A stretch of DNA of 12,121 bases from assembly GCA_900545905.1 (NCBI GenBank), contig URBA01000023.1, positions 1 to 12,121 of the forward strand, read 5' to 3'. A program made the position numbers and the translations under genes. Of this stretch, positions 6,106 through 12,121 are shown piece after piece; the stretch's first letter is position 1, and each line of letters opens with the position of its first letter. A model generated the notes under the pieces. The model worked only from the letters and a program-made list of their open reading frames with translations. It was not told where the DNA came from and did not search any database. This DNA comes from an uncultured Collinsella sp. (lineage in GTDB: Bacteria > Actinomycetota > Coriobacteriia > Coriobacteriales > Coriobacteriaceae).

Positions 6106-6133
6106 GTTCCGGCGTTTGGTAAAACGCCGGAAC
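6106..6133. terminator. Hairpin between convergent genes
   Basis: GTTCCGGCGTTT (6106-6117) and AAACGCCGGAAC (6122-6133) make a perfect 12-base-pair stem with a 4-base loop. It lies between the converging toxin and dehydrogenase genes. Neither side has a good U-tract, so a bidirectional terminator is likely but not proven. Confidence 0.55.
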
Positions 6134-6135
6134 AA

Positions 6136-7071
6136 TCAGTGCTCGATCCAACAGCGCAGCGTCTCGCCGGCCTGCAGGTGACGCAGATTCTCCGCGGCAA
6201 TGTCGACCACGTTGTTGAGTGTGGCTGCCAGGTGGAACCAACCGGAGACGTGCGGCGTGATGAGCATGTTGGGCGCATCCCACAGGGGGCTTGTCTCAGG
6301 CAGCGGCTCGGGGTCGGTGACGTCGACCGCGGCGCCGGCGAGATGTTCCGATTCCAGAGCGGCAACCAAGTCGTCGGCGACCACAAGGTCGCCGCGGCCG
6401 CCGTTGGCAAAGAAGGCGCCCGGCTTCATCGCGGCGAAGAACTCGGCGTTCGCCAGGCCGCGGGTCTCGGGTGTGCTCGGCATAAAGGATGCAACGATGT
6501 CAGCCTCGGCCAGGCGCTCAGACAGGGCATCCATGCCGTCCATGTCCTCAAATACAATGGGGTAGACGAGCGGATGGCGCTTGATGCCGCGGACGTGCGC
6601 GCCCATGTTGCGGCAGAGCGTGGCAAAGTGGCCGCCAATGTCGCCCGCGCCCAGCACCAGCACGTTGGCATTTTTGAGCGAGGTAACCGGCCCCAAATCC
6701 TCCCAGCGATGCTCGCGCTGCAAGTCGTGATAGCCGGGCAGGCGCTTCATCATAGAAAGAACCATGGCAAACATGTGCTCGCTTACGGCCTGACCGTAGG
6801 CGCCCACCGAGCAAGACAGTTTGGCGTCGGTCGGCACGGTGCCGGCGGCAAGGTAGTCGTCATAGCCGGCGGTCTGCAATTGCAACAGCTGGAGGTGCTT
6901 GCACGCGGTAAGCAGGGCAGGGTCGATGTTGCCCAGGATCACGTCGGCATCGGCGACCTGCTCGCGCGTGGCGGCGTCGGCGCTCGTGTAGATAAAGTCC
7001 TCGCCCGGAGCGCTCGACTCAAGAATTGCGCGATGACGGTCGTTGACGGGCAACAAAACCAGAATGTTCAC
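6136..7071 (-). CDS. D-2-hydroxyacid dehydrogenase family protein
   Basis: This 311-residue cytoplasmic oxidoreductase interconverts a 2-keto acid and a D-2-hydroxy acid using NAD(P)H. The Rossmann motif is GAGDIG (141-146) after strand NVLVL. The catalytic trio of the family is intact: Arg226 in NGGRGDLV, Glu255 in DPEPLP and His274 in ITPHVSG. QTAGYDDY (66-73) fits the substrate-loop region. Substrate could be hydroxypyruvate, glyoxylate or phenylpyruvate-like, and sequence alone does not decide. There is no ACT domain, so it is not a full-length SerA. The start is GTG at 7071, preceded by GAGAGGA about 7 bases upstream. A repeat hairpin (7091-7125) lies just upstream of that ribosome-binding site. 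It follows map on the same strand, but a strong terminator separates them. Confidence 0.92.
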   Translation of the reverse strand: MNILVLLPVNDRHRAILESSAPGEDFIYTSADAATREQVADADVILGNIDPALLTACKHLQLLQLQTAGYDDYLAAGTVPTDAKLSCSVGAYGQAVSEHMFAMVLSMMKRLPGYHDLQREHRWEDLGPVTSLKNANVLVLGAGDIGGHFATLCRNMGAHVRGIKRHPLVYPIVFEDMDGMDALSERLAEADIVASFMPSTPETRGLANAEFFAAMKPGAFFANGGRGDLVVADDLVAALESEHLAGAAVDVTDPEPLPETSPLWDAPNMLITPHVSGWFHLAATLNNVVDIAAENLRHLQAGETLRCWIEH

Positions 7072-7090
7072 AAGCAGTCCTCTCCGCTCG

Positions 7091-7125
7091 ACCTGCCAAA
7101 AAGGGACAGGTTAATTTTGGCAGGT
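7091..7125. repeat. CCTGCC hairpin repeat, copy 2
   Basis: ACCTGCCAAAA (7091-7101) pairs perfectly with TTTTGGCAGGT (7115-7125). The block through 7131 nearly repeats 4973-5011, including most of the loop (AGGGA...GTTAA). On the dehydrogenase strand the hairpin ends about 7 bases before the Shine-Dalgarno, so it would sit in that gene's leader or core promoter region. Confidence 0.8.
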
Positions 7126-7153
7126 TTTATCAGGCAAAACGTTCAAATAAAAA

Positions 7154-7192
7154 CGCCGGATGCAAGACGAGCGTGCCCGTCAGCATCCGGCG
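7154..7192 (-). terminator. Rho-independent terminator of map
   Basis: On the minus strand CGCCGGATGC pairs perfectly with GCATCCGGCG (plus coordinates 7183-7192 and 7154-7163) and is followed by TTTTTATTT. It starts 10 bases after the map stop. This is a canonical intrinsic terminator. Confidence 0.88.
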
Positions 7193-7201
7193 CATCCACG
7201 G

Positions 7202-8089
7202 CTACCAGCTCAGCAGCTCGTAGCCGTCCTCGGTCACCACGAGCTGCACCTCGCACTGGGCCGAATCGCTGCCGTCCTTGGTGCGCACGCACCAACCGTC
7301 ACCCTTGCTAATCTTGATGTCGGGCGCTCCGGCGTTGACCATGGGCTCGATGGTAAAGACCATGCCCGGAGCCATGATGGTGTCCACATCGGGCGCCTCG
7401 GTGGTAAAGCCCACAAACGGGTCCTCGTGGAACTCCTTGCCGATGCCGTGTCCGCCGTACTCGCGCACCACGCTAAAACCGGCGTCCTCGACCGTCTTTT
7501 GCACGGCCTCGGCCATCACGGACAGCGGTAGCCACGGCTTGACGGCGGCCAGACCCGCCTCCACGCTGGCGCGAGTGACGTCGACCAGGCGCTGACGCTC
7601 GGCCGAGACCTCGCCGATGCAGAACATACGGCTCGAATCACTAAAGTAGCCGTCCAGGATCGTGGAGCAGTCCACGTTGATAATATCGCCCTCGTGCAGC
7701 ACGTCTGTATCACAGGGGATGCCGTGGCAGACGACGTCGTTGATCGAGGTGCACACGCTCTTGGGATAGCCCTCGTAGTTGAGGTCGGCCGGCGTGCCAC
7801 CGTGCTCGACGGTGTAGTCGTAGATCATCTGGTCAATCTGGTTGGTGGTCATGCCCGCGGCGATGTGCTCGCCTACGTAGTCGAGCACGCCCACGTTGAT
7901 GGCGGCGGAGCGCTTGATGCCCTCGATATCGGCGGGCGTCTTGTAGAGCGTACGGGGCAGAACCTCCCAGCCCTCCTCCCACAGGCGCTCGAGGCGCTCG
8001 TCGAAGGCGCTGTGACATTTCTTATATTTTTTGCCGCTGCCGCACCAGCAGGCGTCGTTGCGGCCGGGTACGGGTCCTTTGTCATACAT
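7202..8089 (-). CDS. map: Type I methionine aminopeptidase with N-terminal SEC-C motif
   Basis: This 295-residue cytoplasmic metalloenzyme removes the initiator methionine from new proteins. The pita-bread fold ligands are all present: Asp140 (NVDCS), Asp151 (YFSDSSR), His214 (GGHGIG), Glu248 (FTIEPM) and Glu280 (AQCEVQ). His122 and His221 match the conserved active-site histidines. The family's usual E-H-T after the last ligand is E-V-Q here. Residues 9-26 (GRNDACWCGSGKKYKKCH) are a zinc-binding SEC-C motif (Cys14, Cys16, Cys25, His26). Such a motif is known at the N-terminus of many Gram-positive Map enzymes and is thought to aid ribosome contact. AAAGGAAG precedes the ATG by about 6 bases. 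It is flanked by its own terminator downstream and a hairpin element upstream. Confidence 0.96.
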   Translation of the reverse strand: MYDKGPVPGRNDACWCGSGKKYKKCHSAFDERLERLWEEGWEVLPRTLYKTPADIEGIKRSAAINVGVLDYVGEHIAAGMTTNQIDQMIYDYTVEHGGTPADLNYEGYPKSVCTSINDVVCHGIPCDTDVLHEGDIINVDCSTILDGYFSDSSRMFCIGEVSAERQRLVDVTRASVEAGLAAVKPWLPLSVMAEAVQKTVEDAGFSVVREYGGHGIGKEFHEDPFVGFTTEAPDVDTIMAPGMVFTIEPMVNAGAPDIKISKGDGWCVRTKDGSDSAQCEVQLVVTEDGYELLSW

Positions 8090-8141
8090 GGCTAACTTCC
8101 TTTCATCCGCAGCTAGTATAGCCCACTCACGCGTCCATAAA

Positions 8142-8208
8142 AGTTGCGGTGATATAGTTCCGATTTAAGCGGTTTAACAGCATAAATAGGAACTATATCA
8201 CCGCAACT
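8142..8208. repeat. Long hairpin element, copy 2 (AGTTGCGGTG family)
   Basis: AGTTGCGGTGATATAGTTCC (8142-8161) and GGAACTATATCACCGCAACT (8189-8208) are a perfect 20-base inverted repeat with a 27-base AT-rich loop. An outer pair, CCCACTC (8122-8128) and GAGTGGG (8213-8219), could extend it. It lies between the radical SAM stop and the map start. On the minus strand the stem is followed by TTTATGG, so it might terminate the radical SAM transcript. Copy 1 is at 847-913. Confidence 0.88.
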
Positions 8209-8249
8209 GATGGAGTGGGATGGCGGACACTAGCTGCTGCGTGGTTTTG

Positions 8250-9026
8250 CTAGTAGCTCACCTGGCAGGGAATGCCGAGGGCGCGCACGCGCGCGGCAAT
8301 GGCGTCGAGGGCCTCGGGTGCTGCTTTGGCAAGGCCTGCGACCGGTGTCTCGCGCGCCACCGTGTAGATGGTCGCCTCCTGCGGACGAATGCGCTCGAGC
8401 ACCGCGAGCCAGGGGGCGACGTACTCCTCGCCGGTGTTGTCGATGGGCTTGCCCTGATACTCACCGGTCAAAAAGATCGTCTGGATAATAACGTGACCGT
8501 CAAAGCTTGCGAACGTCTCGATCTGGTGCTCGACGTCGTAGAGGCCAACGGGCTGGTCGAGCAGCTGGATGAATGCCGGGTCGACGGTATCGAGCTTAAG
8601 AATGTTGTCATCGACCATCATGAGCGCGTCGTGCACCTCGGGGCGGTCGGCGCGCGTACCGTTGGAGAGCACGGCGATTTTGGAGTTTGGGGCCAGCTGA
8701 TCGCGCAGCGCGACGGCGCCGGCAATCGCCTGGGGAAACTCCGGTGCGGCGGTGGGCTCGCCGTTTCCTGCGAAGGTGATCACATCGGGGAGCTCGCCCT
8801 CGGCTGCCATCTCGCGCAGCTTTGCCTCGAGCGCGTCGAGTACCACGGCAGCTGTGTTGTGCGGCTCATGGCAGGGGCGCTCGGCGTTGAGGCCGTTTTC
8901 GCAGTAAATGCAGTCGAACGTGCAGATTTTGCCGCTGGCCGGCATCATGTTGACGCCGAGCGAGAGACCAAGGCGACGGCTGCGAACGGGCCCAAAGATG
9001 GGGCTGGCATTCAAAAACGTAGACAT
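8250..9026 (-). CDS. Radical SAM protein, TYW1-like (COG0731 type)
   Basis: This 258-residue protein binds a [4Fe-4S] cluster through C35-x3-C39-x2-C42 (CTFDCIYC), which cleaves S-adenosylmethionine to start radical chemistry. FAGNGEPT (85-92) is the GGE-like SAM contact. The opening FGPVRSRRLGLSLGVN resembles the block before the cluster in COG0731 proteins, relatives of the wybutosine enzyme TYW1. Bacteria do not make wybutosine, so the real substrate is unknown, and RNA modification is only a possibility. No flavodoxin or extra domain is fused. I chose the ATG at 9026 because GAGGAG lies 9 bases upstream. The ATG at 9032 would leave only 3 bases, and the ATG at 9140 adds 38 unlike residues. 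It is divergent from the alpha/beta hydrolase gene. Confidence 0.85.
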   Translation of the reverse strand: MSTFLNASPIFGPVRSRRLGLSLGVNMMPASGKICTFDCIYCENGLNAERPCHEPHNTAAVVLDALEAKLREMAAEGELPDVITFAGNGEPTAAPEFPQAIAGAVALRDQLAPNSKIAVLSNGTRADRPEVHDALMMVDDNILKLDTVDPAFIQLLDQPVGLYDVEHQIETFASFDGHVIIQTIFLTGEYQGKPIDNTGEEYVAPWLAVLERIRPQEATIYTVARETPVAGLAKAAPEALDAIAARVRALGIPCQVSY

Positions 9027-9057
9027 AGGCATATGCTCCTCAAGACAATTGTGCCTA

Positions 9058-9066
9058 AGCATAGCA
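9058..9066 (-). promoter_or_regulatory. Candidate extended -10 of radical SAM gene
   Basis: The minus strand reads TGCTATGCT, an extended -10 (TGn plus TATGCT), about 30 bases before the ATG. No convincing -35 is seen. This is weak evidence based on the hexamer alone. Confidence 0.3.
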
Positions 9067-9251
9067 TCGGCTCCAAAGCAGGGTGCGGGCTCTTGCTTTA
9101 CAAGTTTCGTTTTTTCACGTCGCTCATTATGCCGTGTCATGAAAAGCCTCGGGTCGGGTAAAGTTAATCTGTTAACAAGGCGTAAAGCAATGCGGGTCTA
9201 TCCAGCCGTACTGACGCGCAACTGGATGGGCGTTGATGATGGGGGCACAAC

Positions 9252-10049
9252 ATGGATTTTACGGTCGAGAATGCGGGCACCACGATTGCCTGTCGCGAAT
9301 ATGCCGGCCCGGATGTGTCGCCTGATACTCCTGCCTTGGTGTGCGTGCACGGCGCTTGTGTCGACGGCACATTTTTTGACGGTATCGCTTGTGAGCTCAG
9401 TCGCAACTACCGCGTAATTGCCTACGACCGCCGCGGCTGTGGCGGCAGCAGCGAAGCGGCAGACGGCAGCTATGATCTTGCCGCTCAGGCCGCCGACCTG
9501 CAGGCCGTGATCGAACACGTTGGCGCTCCGACAAATGTGCTTGCGCACAGCGCCGGTACGTTGGTGGCGCTGGAGCTTTTTCGCACCGAACCCCATCTCG
9601 TCGCCCGTGCGATTCTGCATGAGCCGGCTGTGTCGGCCGAAGGCGTCGGCATGGGCGCAGCTCCGATTTTGCTCGATATGATTGCGGCTGGAAAGGTTTC
9701 AAAGGCGCTCCGGCTTTTCTTGGGAGCTCTCGGCGACTTGGACCCCGAGGCTCCTGGGACGACCGAAGCGGAAGCCAAGCATGCCCTGCGCAATGGTCGT
9801 TGCTTTATGGCTAATGAATACGGAACAAATATGACATATGCTCCCGACTGGGAGCGCGCCCGCGAATCAAAGGCGGTGTCGGCTGTGTTTTTGGGCGAGC
9901 TTTCGGTCGGTACACCCCGCGAGGCTGGTACGCGAGCGGCTGCCGAATATCTCGATTGCCCCCTTGTGACGATCCCGGGCGCGCATAACGGTCTGCGCGA
10001 TCGCCCCGTTACGGCGGCAAACGCCGTTCGCGATGTCTTGGAGCGTTAG
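9252..10049 (+). CDS. Alpha/beta hydrolase
   Basis: This 265-residue protein has the alpha/beta-hydrolase core: oxyanion-loop VCVHGACVDG (30-39), YDRRGCGGS (58-66) after the third strand, nucleophile elbow VLAHSAGTL with Ser100, and a C-terminal PGAHNGL with catalytic His245. The elbow is A-H-S-A-G, so the first Gly of GxSxG is Ala, a tolerated variant. The acid residue is not clear: the usual GxxD after strand 6 reads LGELSVG, and Glu124 in LHEP is an alternative. It is predicted to cleave an ester, lactone or similar bond in the cytoplasm, since no signal peptide is present. The substrate is unknown. The ribosome-binding site is only a G-run (GGGGGC), so translation may be weak. It stands alone, upstream of the signalling gene, with no obvious terminator between. 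Confidence 0.87.
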   Translation: MDFTVENAGTTIACREYAGPDVSPDTPALVCVHGACVDGTFFDGIACELSRNYRVIAYDRRGCGGSSEAADGSYDLAAQAADLQAVIEHVGAPTNVLAHSAGTLVALELFRTEPHLVARAILHEPAVSAEGVGMGAAPILLDMIAAGKVSKALRLFLGALGDLDPEAPGTTEAEAKHALRNGRCFMANEYGTNMTYAPDWERARESKAVSAVFLGELSVGTPREAGTRAAAEYLDCPLVTIPGAHNGLRDRPVTAANAVRDVLER

Positions 10050-10193
10050 CACGCTCGATGACCTGCGGGGAGGGGGACTGTTAGCGTTTCGTCATTGTTA
10101 ACGAATGCGCCAATAACCACGCGCCCGCGGCTCCATTGCCACCGTTTGCCAACTCATAAAAATGTAACAGCATTCACGTACTTACCTGCATCG

Positions 10194-10211
10194 ACAAGGT
10201 GTTACCCTTGT
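10194..10211. promoter_or_regulatory. Small dyad upstream of signalling gene
   Basis: ACAAGG and CCTTGT form a 6-base dyad around a 6-base spacer, 50 bases before the ATG at 10261. The 211-base gap from 10050 holds no convincing -35/-10 pair that I can defend. The dyad is a possible operator only. Confidence 0.2.
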
Positions 10212-10260
10212 AGCATTTGGAACCCACCGCTACCATGCGAAACTATCGAAAGGGCCCCAT

Positions 10261-12121
10261 ATGCTCAATAATCACGAGGTCAATCTAACCGACGAGGAGG
10301 CTGCCGCTGAGGTCGCCCGCGTCGCGAAGACCTACCCCGTGGTGCGTTTGCTGTCGGCCGATCAGATTAAGAGCGAGCCTAACTGCCTGCTCGCCGGCGA
10401 TCGGTGTCCTTGTTTGCGCCAGTCGAGTCTTGAGGCTTTGGCAGACTCCGATGAGGTGTCGGAGCAACTGCTCAATGATGGCACTGAGTACCGCGCTCGC
10501 CTGCGCCCTCTGAAGGTCGAGGGCGAGCCTCACGTCCTGCTGATGGTGCGTCCGATTGATGAGCAAGAGGCTGCAGAAGAGGACTTTGTCTACACCGACG
10601 TGCTGACGAATGTGCGCAATCGCCGATATTACGAGGAAAAGCTCCGAAGCGCCCGCATGAATGCCGGCGTTGCGATGATCGACCTTGATGATTTTAGGGT
10701 CTTCAACGATACGTGTGGCCGTCATGCCGGCGACCTTGCGCTCGGTGCTGTGGCGACAGCCATACGCAGCGGAATTCGTTCGACTGACGAGCTTGTACGC
10801 TATGGCTGCGACAAGTTTGTGGTCGTCATGCCCAATATTCCCTCCGATGACTTCACCCGTCGCCTGCATCAGGTGTCCGATGCCGTTCATGCCACGATTG
10901 TTCCGGGCCATGAGTACGTGAGCTTGACGGCATGTGTTGGCGGTGTTCGCATTCATGGCGAGACGGTCGATGAAGGAGTTGGCCGCGCTGTCCAGTTATT
11001 GAGCCGCGCTAAGGCAAAAGCCGGTACGGTCGTGACCGATGCCGATTCCATCGAGGCCTTCCAAAGCGAAAAGCCCTTGGTGCTTATTATCGATGACTCC
11101 GAGATGAACCGAGCCATTCTCAGCGAGATGCTCAAGGACGAGTATTGCATCCTCGAGGCCGATAACGGTCGTATAGCGCTCGACATGGTCGACCGCTATG
11201 GCGATGAGTTGTCGCTCGTGATGCTGGACATTGTCATGCCGGGCATAAGCGGCTTTGAGGTGCTGGCCGATCTGTCGCGCCGAACGGGTATCGATAATCT
11301 GCCTGTCATCATGATTTCGAGCGAAGATTCCGATGATATGGTTCTGCGCGCGTACGAGCTGGGCGCCTCGGACTATATCAACCGCCCGTTTGACTCCCGT
11401 ATCGTGCGCCGCCGCGTGAGCAATACCATCCGCCTGTATGCCAAGCAGCGTCGTCTGACAAGCCTGCTGTCTCAGCAGTACAACGAGCGTGTCAAGAACA
11501 GCCGCATGCTGATCGATATCATGGCCGGCGTCATGGAGCTTCGCAACGGCGAGAGCGGCCTGCACGTCACGCATATCGAAAAGCTGACCGAGCTGCTGCT
11601 GGGCTGCCTGGTGCATCGCAGTGACCAGTTCCCGCTCGACAACGAACAGCGCTCCACGATTGCTATGGCCTCGGCGCTCCACGATATCGGCAAGATGTCG
11701 ATCGACGACGCGATCCTCAACAAGCCCGGACGCCTGACGTCCGAGGAGTTCGAGATCATGAAGACGCACACCACCCTCGGTGCCGACATGCTGTTTGAGC
11801 TGGGTCACCAGCATGCTGGCAATTCCTTGCTGGAATATGCGTACCAGATTGCACGCTGGCACCACGAGCGCTGGGACGGCAAGGGCTATCCCGACGGCCT
11901 TAAGGGCGATGAGATCCCCATTGCCGCGCAGGTGGTTTCGGTGGCCGACGTATACGACGCGCTCACGAGCGTACGTGTATACAAGGATGCCATCCCGCAC
12001 CAGGAAGCGATCCAGATGATCCTGGACGGCAAGTGCGGTCAGTTTAACCCGCTGCTGCTCGACTGCCTGCTCGAGGTGCAAGACCGTATTGCCGAGACGT
12101 TGGCACGCCCCGCCGACGTCG
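10261..12121 (+). CDS. GGDEF-receiver-HD-GYP signalling protein (partial, 3' end outside window)
   Basis: The open frame runs 620 codons to the window edge without a stop. Residues 1-107 form an N-terminal region with Cys42, Cys49 and Cys51. A GGDEF fold spans about 108-262: YTDVLTNVRNRRYYEEKL and MIDLDDFRVFND (Asp141) are canonical, but the signature is GCDKF (182-186), so the metal-binding Glu is Lys. Cyclase activity is doubtful. A receiver domain spans about 272-392, with Asp278/Asp279, phospho-acceptor Asp323 (LDIVMPG) and Ser353. The usual KPF Lys is Arg375 (NRPF). An HD-GYP phosphodiesterase domain follows, with His435, His474/Asp475 (ALHDIGK), His503, HHERWDGKGYPDG (534-546) and Asp563 (VADVYDAL). 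It probably hydrolyses c-di-GMP under phosphorylation control. There is no transmembrane segment, and the partner kinase is not in view. GAAAGGG precedes the ATG. Confidence 0.92.
   Translation, partial: MLNNHEVNLTDEEAAAEVARVAKTYPVVRLLSADQIKSEPNCLLAGDRCPCLRQSSLEALADSDEVSEQLLNDGTEYRARLRPLKVEGEPHVLLMVRPIDEQEAAEEDFVYTDVLTNVRNRRYYEEKLRSARMNAGVAMIDLDDFRVFNDTCGRHAGDLALGAVATAIRSGIRSTDELVRYGCDKFVVVMPNIPSDDFTRRLHQVSDAVHATIVPGHEYVSLTACVGGVRIHGETVDEGVGRAVQLLSRAKAKAGTVVTDADSIEAFQSEKPLVLIIDDSEMNRAILSEMLKDEYCILEADNGRIALDMVDRYGDELSLVMLDIVMPGISGFEVLADLSRRTGIDNLPVIMISSEDSDDMVLRAYELGASDYINRPFDSRIVRRRVSNTIRLYAKQRRLTSLLSQQYNERVKNSRMLIDIMAGVMELRNGESGLHVTHIEKLTELLLGCLVHRSDQFPLDNEQRSTIAMASALHDIGKMSIDDAILNKPGRLTSEEFEIMKTHTTLGADMLFELGHQHAGNSLLEYAYQIARWHHERWDGKGYPDGLKGDEIPIAAQVVSVADVYDALTSVRVYKDAIPHQEAIQMILDGKCGQFNPLLLDCLLEVQDRIAETLARPADV

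Noticed and set aside
6139..7311. 390-codon plus-strand frame over the dehydrogenase
   Set aside because: It spans a whole opposite-strand gene, the terminator region and part of map, so it cannot be a real gene.
7202..9026. A single map/radical SAM/dehydrogenase operon
   Set aside because: A strong intrinsic terminator follows map and a long hairpin separates the radical SAM gene from map, so co-transcription is not supported.
8220..9161. 313-codon plus-strand frame over the radical SAM gene
   Set aside because: Antisense shadow. The Cys cluster motif is on the minus strand.
10285..12081. Two long minus-strand frames (10285-10956 and 10996-12081)
   Set aside because: Both lie antisense to the continuous GGDEF-receiver-HD-GYP frame, which has recognisable motifs along its length.

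Overview
The window is GC-rich bacterial DNA with purine-rich Shine-Dalgarno sites (AAGGA/GAGGA type) 5-9 bases before most starts. Protein content and composition suggest a gut Actinobacterium of the Coriobacteriia, most like Collinsella. That placement is inference from protein style, not a database match. The left end is not genomic: bases 4-36 are the Illumina Nextera transposase adapter, so real sequence starts near base 37 and this end is probably a contig edge. The right end cuts through a coding region.

Layout. (1) 98-661, minus: an XRE-type DNA-binding protein with a repeated His-Val tail. (2) 662-1118: a 457-base gene-free stretch holding a candidate operator pair, a long inverted-repeat element, and a nested palindrome around the pfkA terminator. 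(3) 1119-3424, minus: 6-phosphofructokinase and a membrane-anchored Ntn-type amidase related to choloylglycine hydrolase. (4) 3586-4971, plus: an M18 aminopeptidase followed by two hairpin terminators. (5) 5109-6052, plus: a self-contained toxin-antitoxin cassette (RelB/DinJ-type antitoxin, PIN-domain toxin) with its own promoter and iterated operator. (6) 6136-9026, minus: a D-2-hydroxyacid dehydrogenase, a SEC-C-tagged methionine aminopeptidase and a TYW1-like radical SAM protein, with repeat hairpins between them. (7) 9252-10049, plus: an alpha/beta hydrolase. (8) 10261 to the window end, plus: a large signalling protein with a Cys-containing N-terminus, a degenerate GGDEF domain, a receiver domain and an HD-GYP domain.

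Most genes are housekeeping or peptide/amide metabolism (PFK, Map, M18 peptidase, amidase) and each looks like its own transcription unit rather than part of one operon. The toxin-antitoxin pair is the clearest accessory insertion. The most unusual material is the non-coding sequence: two copies of a hairpin element with the same 20-base arms and the same 27-base loop length but unrelated loop sequences (847-913 and 8142-8208), a 121-base nested palindrome after pfkA, and a second family of dispersed hairpins (4970-5008 and 7091-7125). The multidomain c-di-GMP-type protein at the right end is the most interesting protein.
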